NCBI GenBank assembly: GCA_964498075.1
Contig: CAZCGA010000028.1
Location: 1-56,387, forward strand
From: CAZCGA01 sp964498075
GTDB taxonomy: Bacteria; Desulfobacterota; Binatia; HRBIN30
Reading direction: 5' to 3'
Length of the DNA stretch: 56,387 nucleotides
The notes under the pieces were generated by a model, which was given only the letters and a program-made list of their open reading frames with translations, searched no databases and was not told the DNA's origin. The translations under genes and the position numbers were made by a program. The first letter of the stretch is position 1, and the number at the start of each line of letters is the position of its first letter. This document shows positions 25,945 to 35,376 of this stretch, piece by piece.

Positions 25945-28669
25945 CTAAGAGTGCCTTCGCCTCCGCCGCGAGTGGCGCCATTTCCAGCTCGTTCGCGGTG
26001 GCCAGCGCCGCCTGCAGCAGCGTCGCGGCCTTTGCGCGATCGCCAGGCGCGTCGCGCTCGAGGAGCACGCGCGCGTACTCGGCTTGGCTGAGCGCACAAT
26101 ACGCGCGCGCGCCCATACGCGTGTTGTGGGCAATTGCCTCCTCGAAATGCTGCGCGGCGAGATTCAGGCGTCCGGCAGTGGCAGCCAAGAGGCCCAGGTA
26201 GCGTGTCCCGGCGCCGTGAGCGACGCTCGCATCGGACGACGCGAAATTGCGGTCCTTGAAGGGCAGCAGCTGCGGGTACACGAGTGCAGCCCGACGAGCG
26301 TCCCGGTGGCGCGCGCACAGCATCGCGATGTTGCCCCACGAGTTCATGCGATTCATGTCGTCGGGCACGTCCGCGAAATCGTGTGCGGCCAACTTTTCAT
26401 AGAGTGCCGCGGCATCGGGTTCGGCGTTGTCAAAGGCGCCGATGGCGAGGGCCGAACGAATGCCCCAATTCCACGCGAAGTCGTTTTGCAGCGTGCGACC
26501 GGCCATCTGGCGCGTCTCCGCGGTGAGGCGCCCCTGCATTGACGCCATGAAGGCGAACTGGACGGCAAAGATCTGGCGGCCGATCGGCTCCTTTGCGCGC
26601 TGGCCGATCTCCAACCCCTCGAAGGCGTAGCGTTGGGCCTCGGCAAAGCGCCCCGCGAACCAGGCCAGCACGACGCGCCAGAAGGCCACGACGTACAGGC
26701 GGCTCGGACGCTGCAGCGCGGCTGCAAATTGTGCATAGCGTTCGACTTCGCGCTCGACACCGGGAATGTCGCCCGACTCGAACAAGCAGCGGGCGCGCAG
26801 GAGGCAGGCCTGCGCCGTCATCTCGGCAGAGCCCTGGCTGTCGCCCAATGCCGCCAACTCGTTGGCCACCGCCAGCCGCTCGTCGAGGTTGTCGCATCGC
26901 CAACTGCCGGAGAACCAGCTGAGCAACGCGTCGCCCAACGCGCCGGGGTTACCGACGCGGCGGGCAACTGTGAGGCCTTCCTGGCTCAGCGCACGAGCAC
27001 GCTCTTGCGTGTCGGGGTTGTAGAGCAACTCGCCGGCGAGAATTCCCAGGACCCGCGCGCGCAGGACACTGTCGCGCTCGCCGAGCATCGCCAGCGCCTC
27101 CTCGAGCAGGCGGACTCCGACGGGCTCGGTGTTGCCTCGGGTCTTCCGCCAGCGCGTGCCGAGCACCGCACGTGCGAACAGCTCGGGGGCGCCGAGGCCC
27201 CGGGCCAGTTCGACCGCACGCTGGAAGGTGGCGCGCGCCGTGTCCGTGTCGACGGCGCGCTTCTGCGCGTGGCCGAGCGTGAGCAACAGCTCGCAGCGGG
27301 ACACGTCGTGGCCGTGGCCGAGCTGGTCGAGCGCAGCAAGCCCGAGCGCGCACAGGCGTAAGGCTTCCTCAAACGCCAGCACGCTCAGGGCGCGCTCGGC
27401 GCCGCGCTGCGCATAGCCCGCACCCGTGACGACATCATCCGGGCCGCCAGCCTGGAAGAAATGATACGCCAGCTCGGCGAGGCGTTCGTCGACACCGGGC
27501 GCCCGCACCAGCGCCGCGGCGATCCGGCGGTGCACCTGGGGCCGCGCCGCAAGCTGCGCGTAGAGCGCATCGCGCACCAGCGCGTGCGAAAATCGATAGG
27601 TTCCCGCCCGGTCGGACGGCACGAAGAGCGCTTGTTGCACGGCCTCGCGCACGGCGTCGTCGCTGGACATCGCCGGCGCTTCGAGCGCTGCGACCTGTTC
27701 GAGGATGTCGGCAGGAACATCGCGTCCGATAGCCGATGCGATGGCCAGCACCTCTCGGCAGGCAGGTGCGAGGGTGGCGAGGCGCTGCTGGATGATCATC
27801 GTCACCGTCGCCGGGACGGTCAGCGCCGACATCGCGCCGGCGGGCTCTGCTGCGGGCGCCCCGGCGAGCAGCGCCGCGCACTCCTTGAGAAAGAGCGGGT
27901 TTCCTTCGGTGACCTCGCAGAGCCGCGACAACAGCTCAGGTGGCACTGCCGAACCCGCGTGCGCCTCGATGAAGCGCGCCACATCGGGCGCCTGCAGACC
28001 GCGCAGCGCCACCCGACGGTGGGCGTCGGCGCCCGCGAGCGCCGCCAGCAGGTCGCCGAGAAATGAGCCGCGGTCGAGCGCCGCCGCGCGACAGGCTCCG
28101 AGGAACAGCACCGGCACCCCTTCCGCGGCTGTCAGCGACTCGACGACGAACCGGAGCAGCAGCGCGGACGGCTGATCCGCACCCTGCAGATCATCGACGA
28201 CGATCGCCAGCGGCCGCGCGCGGGCGATGTTTCTCAACACCGCGCCGACGCTCTCGAAGAGGAGCTGCCGGTCCTCGGCGGACACGCTCTCGGGCAGGAG
28301 CGGCAGGCCCGGCAGACGCGCGCGCAACTCGGGCAGTAGCTGCGCGACGTAGGGGCCGCTGTCGCCGAGCAACGCCTGGAGACCCGCTTCATCCGCCTTG
28401 CCGAGCGCCGCGCGCAACACCTGAACCCATGGCCAGAACGGCGGCGCGCCGTCACTCTCGTAGCAGCGGCCCCAGAGCACTTGGGCGCCGCGCCCGCGAG
28501 CGTAGGCAGCGACTTCTTCGGCGGTACGCGACTTGCCGATGCCCGGGTCACCCGACAGCAGGACGAAGCGCGCCTGTCCCCCGAGCGCCTCGTCGACGCC
28601 CGTGCACAGTATACCCATCTCTGCTTCCCGCCCGACGAAGGTTGCTCGCCTCGGGCTCGGTTGCTCCAT
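25934..28669 (-). CDS. AAA+/TPR protein lacking the C-terminal output module (third paralogue)
   Basis: 911 residues from ATG 28669 (MEQPSPRRATFVGREAEM), preferred over 28708 because it aligns with the start of the paralogue at 17681. Walker A is GDPGIGKS (40-47), then GRGAQVLWGRCYESDGAPPFW and Walker B LAIVVDDLQGAD. The TPR-like region ends at LAAEAKALLDEK. The ~200-residue output module of its two relatives is absent. It is followed with an 11-bp overlap by a paralogue that has the module, so the two may form a hetero-complex in which one subunit carries the output. Divergent from the oxidoreductase operon at 28968. Confidence 0.8.
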   Translation of the reverse strand: MEQPSPRRATFVGREAEMGILCTGVDEALGGQARFVLLSGDPGIGKSRTAEEVAAYARGRGAQVLWGRCYESDGAPPFWPWVQVLRAALGKADEAGLQALLGDSGPYVAQLLPELRARLPGLPLLPESVSAEDRQLLFESVGAVLRNIARARPLAIVVDDLQGADQPSALLLRFVVESLTAAEGVPVLFLGACRAAALDRGSFLGDLLAALAGADAHRRVALRGLQAPDVARFIEAHAGSAVPPELLSRLCEVTEGNPLFLKECAALLAGAPAAEPAGAMSALTVPATVTMIIQQRLATLAPACREVLAIASAIGRDVPADILEQVAALEAPAMSSDDAVREAVQQALFVPSDRAGTYRFSHALVRDALYAQLAARPQVHRRIAAALVRAPGVDERLAELAYHFFQAGGPDDVVTGAGYAQRGAERALSVLAFEEALRLCALGLAALDQLGHGHDVSRCELLLTLGHAQKRAVDTDTARATFQRAVELARGLGAPELFARAVLGTRWRKTRGNTEPVGVRLLEEALAMLGERDSVLRARVLGILAGELLYNPDTQERARALSQEGLTVARRVGNPGALGDALLSWFSGSWRCDNLDERLAVANELAALGDSQGSAEMTAQACLLRARCLFESGDIPGVEREVERYAQFAAALQRPSRLYVVAFWRVVLAWFAGRFAEAQRYAFEGLEIGQRAKEPIGRQIFAVQFAFMASMQGRLTAETRQMAGRTLQNDFAWNWGIRSALAIGAFDNAEPDAAALYEKLAAHDFADVPDDMNRMNSWGNIAMLCARHRDARRAALVYPQLLPFKDRNFASSDASVAHGAGTRYLGLLAATAGRLNLAAQHFEEAIAHNTRMGARAYCALSQAEYARVLLERDAPGDRAKAATLLQAALATANELEMAPLAAEAKALLDEK

Positions 28670-28967
28670 ACGTGCCCCCTGCTGCTGTGCCGATTCGAGT
28701 GTTCGCATACAACAGCCGGTACGCTATTGCCAAGCGGATTCCGTACGTTCGAGGGCAAGAGGACAAGACTTGGCTCAGGGGAGTCGCCGCCAAGCGCACG
28801 GCCCGGAATGTCCGCGGCGCCACTGTGCCGTGCCGGAAGCGTTCCGGCACCCGCGTTGAAATGAAGGGGCGCGGCCGGTAAGATTGGCGGCATCATGCTT
28901 CCGTTGCGTCGTCCCCTGCCCCCCGCCCACGATTCCGATACTATCCCATTCTAAGGAGAAGTTACCG

Positions 28968-30839
28968 ATGGCTGTGCCACCGAGTGAGTCCGCCGCCGCG
29001 GTCCAAGCGACCAAACCCGTTCAAGAACGAGACTCCGTCGTGATCCGCTTCGCTGGAGACTCCGGCGACGGCATGCAGGTCGTCGGCATGCAGTTCACCA
29101 ACGAGACGGCGCTGGCGGGCAACGATCTGAGCACGCTGCCGGATTTTCCCGCCGAGATTCGCGCCCCGGCCGGGACGCTGGCGGGCGTATCGGGATTCCA
29201 GCTGAACTTTTCGAGCCGCGAGGTATTTACGCCCGGCGACAACCCGGATGTGCTCGTGGTCATGAACCCCGCAGCCTTGAAGGTGAACATCGTCGACCTG
29301 GAGCCCAACGGCATCCTCATCGTCGATCGCGAAGCGTTCAACGACCAGAACTTCAAGAAGGCGGAGTACAAGACCAACCCACTCACCGATGGGTCGTTGG
29401 ACCGCTATCAGCTCTTCGAGATCGAGATCAGCAAGCTCACCTCCGCCGCCCTGGCGGACATGCATCTTTCGGCGCGGACGGTGAGCCGCTGCAAGAACTT
29501 CTTCGCGCTCGGACTAACCTCGTGGATGTTCCACCGGCCGATGGATTCGACGATCAAATGGATCCAGCAGCGCTTCGCCAAGACGCCGGAGCTAGTGGAA
29601 GCCAACGTCCGCGTGCTCAAGGCGGGGTACAACTTCGGCGAAACCACCGAGATCTTCGCCAACTCCTATGAGGTCAGACCGGCGCGCATCGAGCCGGGCA
29701 AGTACCGCAACATCACCGGGAACACCGCCACAGCACTGGGCCTCATCGCCGCGGCGCGCCAGGCGAAGCTGCCGCTGTTTCTGGGCAGCTACCCCATCAC
29801 GCCCGCCAGCGACATCCTGCATGAGCTGGCCACCTACAAGCACTTCGGCGTCTACACCTTCCAAGCGGAAGACGAGATCGCCGGTATCGGGGCGGCGCTG
29901 GGCGCCGCATTCGGCGGCTCGGTCGCGGTGACCACCACGAGCGGTCCCGGGATGTGTCTCAAAGCCGAGACCGTGAACCTCGCCGTGAGCGTCGAGCTGC
30001 CCATCGTGATCGCCGACATTCAGCGCGGCGGACCGAGCACGGGACTGCCCACGAAGACAGAGCAAGCGGATCTGATGATGGCCCTGTACGGGCGCAACAG
30101 CGACTCGCCGGTCCCGATCATCGCCGCCTGCACACCGGCCGACTGCTTCTTCGCGGCCTTCGAAGCGGTGCGCATCGCGATCAAGTACATGACACCGGTG
30201 TTCCTGCTCTCCGACGGCTACCTCGCCAATGGCGCCGAGCCGTGGCTGATTCCAAAGGTGGAAGATCTGCCCGAGCTACCGGTGCACTTCCGCACCGAGC
30301 CGCAGGGATTCTACCCATACCTACGCGACGAGGTTACGTTGTCGCGTCCGTGGGTCATTCCGGGAACCCCGGGACTCGAGCACCGCATCGGTGGGCTGGA
30401 GAAGGAGTATCTCAGCGGCAACGTCTGCTACGCACCGATGAACCATGAGCAGATGGTCCGGGTGCGCGCCCGCAAGATCGCCGGCATCGCCGCCGAGATC
30501 CCGCCGACCGAGGTCCAGGGCGCACCCGAAGGTGATCTGCTCGTCGTCGGCTGGGGCAGCACGTACGGCTCGATCGCGGCAGCGGTGCAGGAGGTCCAGC
30601 GACAAGGCAAGTCGGTGTCGCAGGTGCACCTGCGCTATCTGAACCCGCTACCGCCGGACCTGGGGGACATCATTCGCCGCTTCAAGAAAGTGCTGGTGCC
30701 GGAGATGAATCTCGGCCAGCTGGTCAAAGTGCTGCGCGCCGAGTACTTGGTCGACGCCGTCGGCTTGAACAAGATCCAGGGGCTCCCGTTCAAGGTCGTG
30801 GAGATCACCACTCGGATCCATCGCATGTTGGAGGCCTAA
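28968..30839 (+). CDS. korA: 2-oxoacid:ferredoxin oxidoreductase, fused gamma-alpha subunit (KorA-like)
   Basis: 623 residues from ATG 28968, with AAGGAG at 28953-28958; the longer frame to 28884 has no site. Residues ~20-195 are the gamma domain (IRFAGDSGDGMQVVG, PDFPAEIRAPAGTL). Residues ~240-620 are the alpha domain (LGSYPITPASDILHELA, QAEDEIAGIGAALGAAFGG, TTTSGPGMCLKAE, LSDGYLANGAEPW). With the beta subunit 5 bp downstream it would interconvert 2-oxoacids (2-oxoglutarate is the usual substrate of this gamma-alpha type) and acyl-CoA with ferredoxin as electron carrier, thiamine diphosphate dependent, in the cytoplasm. Confidence 0.92.
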   Translation: MAVPPSESAAAVQATKPVQERDSVVIRFAGDSGDGMQVVGMQFTNETALAGNDLSTLPDFPAEIRAPAGTLAGVSGFQLNFSSREVFTPGDNPDVLVVMNPAALKVNIVDLEPNGILIVDREAFNDQNFKKAEYKTNPLTDGSLDRYQLFEIEISKLTSAALADMHLSARTVSRCKNFFALGLTSWMFHRPMDSTIKWIQQRFAKTPELVEANVRVLKAGYNFGETTEIFANSYEVRPARIEPGKYRNITGNTATALGLIAAARQAKLPLFLGSYPITPASDILHELATYKHFGVYTFQAEDEIAGIGAALGAAFGGSVAVTTTSGPGMCLKAETVNLAVSVELPIVIADIQRGGPSTGLPTKTEQADLMMALYGRNSDSPVPIIAACTPADCFFAAFEAVRIAIKYMTPVFLLSDGYLANGAEPWLIPKVEDLPELPVHFRTEPQGFYPYLRDEVTLSRPWVIPGTPGLEHRIGGLEKEYLSGNVCYAPMNHEQMVRVRARKIAGIAAEIPPTEVQGAPEGDLLVVGWGSTYGSIAAAVQEVQRQGKSVSQVHLRYLNPLPPDLGDIIRRFKKVLVPEMNLGQLVKVLRAEYLVDAVGLNKIQGLPFKVVEITTRIHRMLEA

Positions 30840-30844
30840 CACGT

Positions 30845-31868
30845 ATGGCAACCGCTGTCGCCAATCCGAAGCTGTCCCGCAAGGACTTCGTCACCGATCA
30901 GGACGTTCGCTGGTGCCCGGGCTGCGGCGACTACGCCATCCTCGCCCAGGTGCAGAAGGTAATGCCGGAGCTCGGCGTGCCGCGCGAGAACGTCGTCTTC
31001 ATCTCCGGCATCGGCTGCTCGAGCCGCTTTCCGTACTACATGAACACCTACGGGTTCCATAGCATTCACGGACGCGCACCGGCCATCGCTTCCGGGCTCA
31101 AGACGGCGCGACCGGAGCTGTCGGTGTGGGTAGTCACCGGCGACGGCGACGGCTTGTCCATCGGTGGCAACCATCTGATTCACATCCTGCGCCGCAACCT
31201 CGACGTCAACATCCTGCTCTTCAACAACCGCATCTACGGGCTCACCAAGGGGCAGTACTCGCCGACCTCCGAGAAAGGGAAGGTGACGAAGTCGACGCCG
31301 CTCGGTTCCGTGGACTTCCCTTTCAACCCGATCTCCGTGGCGCTCGGATCGGAAGGGAGCTTCGTGGCACGCAGCGTCGACGTCGAGGCGAAGCATCTGC
31401 AGGAGATCGTCCGGCGGGCCTATGAGCACCGCGGCACCTCGTTCGTCGAGATCCTCCAGAACTGCAACATCTTCAACGACGGCGCGTTNNNNNNNNNNGC
31501 CGCTGACGGAGAAGGACACGAAGGCCGATGCGCAATTGGTGCTCGAGCACGGCAAGCCCTTGGTGTTCGGCAAGCAGCGTGACAAGGGCATCATCATGCG
31601 CGGCCATGCGCTGGACGTGGTGCAGCTGGGCAACGGCGTCAGCGAGTCCGATCTGGTCGTCCACGATGAAGGTGACACGGCGCTCGCGTTCCTGCTCAGC
31701 CTGATGATGCCGCCCAAGTTCCCGACGCCGATCGGAATCTTTCGTGCCGTGGAGCGTCCCACCTACGAGGCCATTCTTGCGGAGCAGATCGACAGGGCGA
31801 AGCAGCGGCAAGGTGAGGGGAACCTCGAAGCGCTGCTCAACGGTGGCGATACGTGGACGGTGACTTAG
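30845..31868 (+). CDS. korB: 2-oxoacid:ferredoxin oxidoreductase beta subunit (KorB-like), broken by an assembly gap
   Basis: Starts at ATG 30845 and ends at 31868. Four cysteines for the [4Fe-4S] cluster fit WCPGCGD near the N-terminus, GIGCSSR, and QNCNIFND. The thiamine diphosphate motif GDGDGLSIGGNH through NNRIYGLTKGQYSPTS is complete. Ten Ns at 31489-31498 follow FNDGA and resume with PLTEKDTKAD in a different frame (31422 frame). In homologues only a few residues separate these motifs, so the frameshift is an artefact of the arbitrary gap length, not a mutation. C-terminal text (LEHGKPLVFGKQRDKGI, FPTPIGIFRAV) is typical. In an operon with korA. Confidence 0.9.
31489..31498. other. Scaffold gap (10 N) inside korB
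   Basis: Ten Ns within the beta subunit gene. The flanking coding frames differ by one, which the placeholder length explains. Confidence 0.95.
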
Positions 31869-31884
31869 TCCGTGCAGCGTCGGC

Positions 31885-32190
31885 ATGGGTCGCTGGGCCG
31901 CCATCCTGTTCGGTATCACACTCGCCGCGGGCGTCGGGCTGCTGGCCGGCTATGTCCGCTGGGGCACGCAGGCAACACACATCGAACGCGTGGAGGAACG
32001 CCTGCAGGCAACCACCTCTGAGCTGACGAGCTTGCGCGAGCAGAAGCAGCAGCTCGAAGAAAAGGTAGAACAAGTCAGCAAAGAGCAAGAGCGGCTGGCG
32101 CAAGAGAACGAGATCTTGCGCCAGCAGCACACCACCGAGCAGCTGGTCGGTGGTCAAGGCGGCGAGCTTCCGGAGCGTCCGCCGAAGTAG
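31885..32190 (+). CDS. Small membrane-anchored coiled-coil protein
   Basis: 101 residues. One N-terminal transmembrane segment (AAILFGITLAAGVGLLAGYVRW, about residues 4-25) is followed by a heptad-patterned coiled coil to about residue 90 (ERVEERLQATTSELTSL, EQKQQLEEKVEQVSKEQERL), then a polar tail. It starts 16 bp after korB, so probably shares its transcript. No recognised family; the shape resembles small cell-division or envelope-associated bitopic proteins. Confidence 0.75.
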   Translation: MGRWAAILFGITLAAGVGLLAGYVRWGTQATHIERVEERLQATTSELTSLREQKQQLEEKVEQVSKEQERLAQENEILRQQHTTEQLVGGQGGELPERPPK

Positions 32191-32221
32191 CGCCGCGCGG
32201 GGTGCGCAACGCGGGCGCGCT

Positions 32222-35200
32222 CTACCCCGGCACGCGGATGATCAGCTGGGCCACTGCGCTCAAGTGGCCGGCAATGTCGCGGAGGCGCACGCTTACGAGG
32301 GTCTCATCCTTCGGAAAGGGGACCGCCCCCTGATTGATCTCTCCGCAGAACTCGACGGTGCTCGTTGGGTCCTTGAAGTGAAACAGGACCGGGTCGTCTT
32401 CGAACACGATGCAGGCGTCGTTGGGTCCGCGGCCGCCGGGCGTTCCGCTGCCGTCCAGGAAACGGCAGGCCAAGTCGTTGATCGCATCGGCGACCATCTG
32501 AGTCGGCGCGAAGTCCGGGACACCCGGCACGCCGCCCGGCATATCTGGCGAGTCGTCGCACACGGCAAAGCTGCCGTTGCCGAGGTTGTTTGACGCGATG
32601 ATCTGCAAATCGGGGAGCACAGTCGGATCATTGAGCTTCGAGTTGAAGACGCTGGTGCCGACCGCGGCACGGGTTCCTCCCGGCCGGCCTTCGACGACCA
32701 GCGTGAATCCGGCACTTGGGCGTTGATAGATCGGGATGATCCCGTCCATATCAACCGGATCAACGATGGCCTTATTGGTGTTCAGGACGCCGAAGAAGGT
32801 GATCTTCGGCTCCACCGGCACGGTCGCCGTGGGCGTGCGCGTCACCGTGGGCGTGCGAGTGAAGGTCGGGGTGCGAGTGACTGTCGGCGTCAGCGTCGGC
32901 GTCCGAGTGGGCGTTTCCGTGGGCGTTGCGGTCGGCGTGCGGGTATTGGTCGGGGTCTTCGTCGGCGTGCGCGTCGGGGTCTGTGTCGGTGTTGGCGTGG
33001 TCGTCCGGGTCAAGGTGACCGTCGGGGTGGACGTGGGCGTGCGCGTGTTGGTTGGCGTCCTGGTCAGTGTCTGGGTCGGCGTGATCGTGGGCGTGCCGGT
33101 GACCGTGGGCGTTTGACTGAAGGTCCGCGTTGACGAAGGTGTGCGCGTCAGTGTTTCCGTCGGTGAGTTGGTCGGCAGGCGCGTGCCGGTCTGGGTAGAG
33201 CTCGGCGTCGTCGAAGGTGTCGGGGTGATGGTGCGGGTGAGCGACGGGGTCGCGCTTGGCGGCCGTGTCCGCGTGGGGGAGACGCTCGGAGTGAGGCTTG
33301 GGGTCAGCGACGGCGTCGCCGTCGACCGCGGCGTCGACGTTTCGGTGGAAGTCTTTGTCGACGACGGAGTGAATGTTGGCGGACGCGTCCCCGTGATCGT
33401 CGGGGTCGACGTGGGTGTCACACTGGGCGTCGGCGTGCGCGTCGGCGTCGCAGTCGTCGTCGGCGTTACCGTGGGTGATGGAGTCTGAGTCCGGGTTGCG
33501 GTCGACGTCCGGGTGGCGCTGGCGGTCGGGGTTTGCGTCGGGGTGCCGGTCCGTGACGACGTCGCGGTGCTGGAGGCGGTGGCGGTGGACGTCGGCGTGA
33601 ACGTTGGCGTTGGGGTAGAGGTCGGTGTGGGGGTTTCGCTCGGCGTCGGCGTCGGCGACGGTGTCGGTGTCTGAGTCGGGGTCGGCGTCGCCGCGCGGGT
33701 TCCGGTAATGGTCGGGGTCGATGTCGGGGTCAGGCTCGGGGTGAGTGTGCGGCTCGGGGTCCGCGTGACGCTGGGCGTCGGCGTTGACGACGGCGTCCGA
33801 CTCGGCGATGCCGTGCGCGTCGGCGTCCCACTGGCCGTGGCGGTCGTCGTGCGCGTCCCGGTGCGCGTTGCGGTCCCGGACGGGGCGACTGCCGTCAGAG
33901 TTGGCGTGGATGGAGGCGTGGTCGTTGGCGTGGCTGTGAACGACGGGGTCGACGTTGCCGACGCGGTCACCGTGGGGCTCGCACTCGGGGTCAGCGTGGG
34001 CGTTTCGGTCACGGCAAACGTCGCAGGGCGCGTGCCAGTGATCGTTGGAGTGAAGGTTGGGGTGCGGCTAGGCGTGAGTGTCCTCGTCGGCGTTCTGGTC
34101 GTTGTGGGTGTCGTCGTGGCGACGGGTGTTCGACTCGGCGACGAGGTTGAGCTTGCCGTCAGCGACGGCGCGGGGGTTGCGGTGGCAGTGCTCAGCGGCG
34201 GCGCTGTCGAGCTCGCAGCCGGCGTTGCCGATGGGGATGGTCGGCTCGCTGGAGTCCGAGAGGGCGTCCGCGTGTTCGTTCGTGTCGCCGTGGGCGTTGC
34301 GGTCGCCGTGGCGCGCCGCGTATTGGAGGGGGTGGGGGACGGTTGATTGCCGATCCGCACCGCCATGCGCGCCTGCGGCCCCAAGGTGCCACCGACGTCA
34401 CGGACCTGTACGGTGAGAACCGTATCGCCGGCGGGGAAGATCGCGGCGCCGGTCACCGCCAGGCAGAACTGCACAATGCCCGACGGGGCAGTCACAAAAG
34501 CGGGATTCCGAAAGATGTCGAGTGTACAGGCGGTACGCGGATTCGTGATGACGTCGAACCCGCAGCTGAGTCCATTCAGGGCGTTTGCGACCTCTTGCGT
34601 GGGGCCAAAATCCGGCGGCGAGAACCCCCGAATGACGCCGTCCGTACAGACGCCAGGGCCTCCGTTGCCGAGCGAGCGCGTCGCTTCGATCTGCAAATCG
34701 GGACGCACGGCGGGATCATCGGGGTTGGAGTTGAAGACCACCTGTCCCGGCGGCACACCGTTCGCTCCGGACGTCGTCTCAATCACTAGGCGAAAGCCCG
34801 ACCCGCCAAGCCGTTGATAGACGGCACCATCCGGGTCGGCTTCGACGGGAGATATCAACGTCCCGTCAGCACCGGCCAAGCCGAAGAAGGCAATCAGCGG
34901 CCCGCTGCGCGGCGTCGGTGTCGGTGTCACCGTCGGCGTCTCGGTCGCCGTGTCGGTGGGCACCTCGGTGGGTGTCGCGGCCGCCGACAACAGCCCCAAT
35001 ACGGCCACCGTATCCGCGGCGGTCGCCGCCCCGTCGCCATTCACATCGGCTCCAGGACAGTTGGGGTTGCCAGTATCATCGACGGGCTGATCGCCGAACA
35101 CTTCGAGGATCACTGCGGTTACGTCGAGCGGGTCGAGGTTCCCATCGCAGTTCACATCTCCGACGGCAGCGCCGGTCGCTCGGCTGATCAGGCACAAGAT

Positions 35201-35245
35201 AACGCAACCGATGACGAAGCCCCTCAGGGGCCGAATTTCCTTCAT
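32222..35245 (-). CDS. Secreted dockerin-like protein with a Thr/Pro stalk between two copies of an uncharacterised domain
   Basis: 1007 residues with a signal peptide (GFVIGCVILCLISRATGA). Residues ~28-90 are two dockerin-like calcium loops (GDVNCDGNLDPLDVTAVI, ADVNGDGAATAADTVAVL). Residues ~115-300 form a globular domain (LIAFFGLAGADG, GQVVFNSNPDDPAVRPDLQI, DFGPTQEVANALNGLSC). Residues ~305-800 are a Thr/Pro/Ser stalk. Residues ~805-1005 repeat the same domain (KITFFGVLNTNKA, TSVFNSKLNDPTVLPDLQI, DFAPTQMVADAINDLAC). The stalk is probably extended and O-glycosylated outside the cell. The pairing of two homologous ends around a stalk suggests an extracellular tether. Confidence 0.85.
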   Translation of the reverse strand: MKEIRPLRGFVIGCVILCLISRATGAAVGDVNCDGNLDPLDVTAVILEVFGDQPVDDTGNPNCPGADVNGDGAATAADTVAVLGLLSAAATPTEVPTDTATETPTVTPTPTPRSGPLIAFFGLAGADGTLISPVEADPDGAVYQRLGGSGFRLVIETTSGANGVPPGQVVFNSNPDDPAVRPDLQIEATRSLGNGGPGVCTDGVIRGFSPPDFGPTQEVANALNGLSCGFDVITNPRTACTLDIFRNPAFVTAPSGIVQFCLAVTGAAIFPAGDTVLTVQVRDVGGTLGPQARMAVRIGNQPSPTPSNTRRATATATPTATRTNTRTPSRTPASRPSPSATPAASSTAPPLSTATATPAPSLTASSTSSPSRTPVATTTPTTTRTPTRTLTPSRTPTFTPTITGTRPATFAVTETPTLTPSASPTVTASATSTPSFTATPTTTPPSTPTLTAVAPSGTATRTGTRTTTATASGTPTRTASPSRTPSSTPTPSVTRTPSRTLTPSLTPTSTPTITGTRAATPTPTQTPTPSPTPTPSETPTPTSTPTPTFTPTSTATASSTATSSRTGTPTQTPTASATRTSTATRTQTPSPTVTPTTTATPTRTPTPSVTPTSTPTITGTRPPTFTPSSTKTSTETSTPRSTATPSLTPSLTPSVSPTRTRPPSATPSLTRTITPTPSTTPSSTQTGTRLPTNSPTETLTRTPSSTRTFSQTPTVTGTPTITPTQTLTRTPTNTRTPTSTPTVTLTRTTTPTPTQTPTRTPTKTPTNTRTPTATPTETPTRTPTLTPTVTRTPTFTRTPTVTRTPTATVPVEPKITFFGVLNTNKAIVDPVDMDGIIPIYQRPSAGFTLVVEGRPGGTRAAVGTSVFNSKLNDPTVLPDLQIIASNNLGNGSFAVCDDSPDMPGGVPGVPDFAPTQMVADAINDLACRFLDGSGTPGGRGPNDACIVFEDDPVLFHFKDPTSTVEFCGEINQGAVPFPKDETLVSVRLRDIAGHLSAVAQLIIRVPG
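32820..34345 (-). repeat. Degenerate short tandem repeats encoding the Thr/Pro stalk
   Basis: About 1.5 kb of imperfect 6-, 12- and 18-bp repeats, GT-rich on the plus strand (GTCGGCGTGCGCGTCGG-type units), encoding TxTPT units on the minus strand. Large Val/Gly-rich frames on the plus strand here are shadows of the repeat. Confidence 0.85.
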
Positions 35246-35376
35246 AAAAAAGCGGCGTCACTATGCCCATCGGCCTCGGGAGCGTCAATACGTTGGGAGC
35301 CGAGCGATCTGCGGCTATTGCCTGCGCAATCGGGTAATAGTAAGAACGGCTTGACATTTGACAGAGGAGAGCGGCC

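Noticed and set aside
32820..34345. CRISPR-like repeat array
   Set aside because: Units are degenerate 6-18 bp coding repeats without unique spacers, inside an open frame.
32736..34346. Plus-strand Val/Gly-rich frames over the stalk repeats
   Set aside because: Low-complexity shadow of the Thr/Pro-coding repeats, no start signal and no domain.
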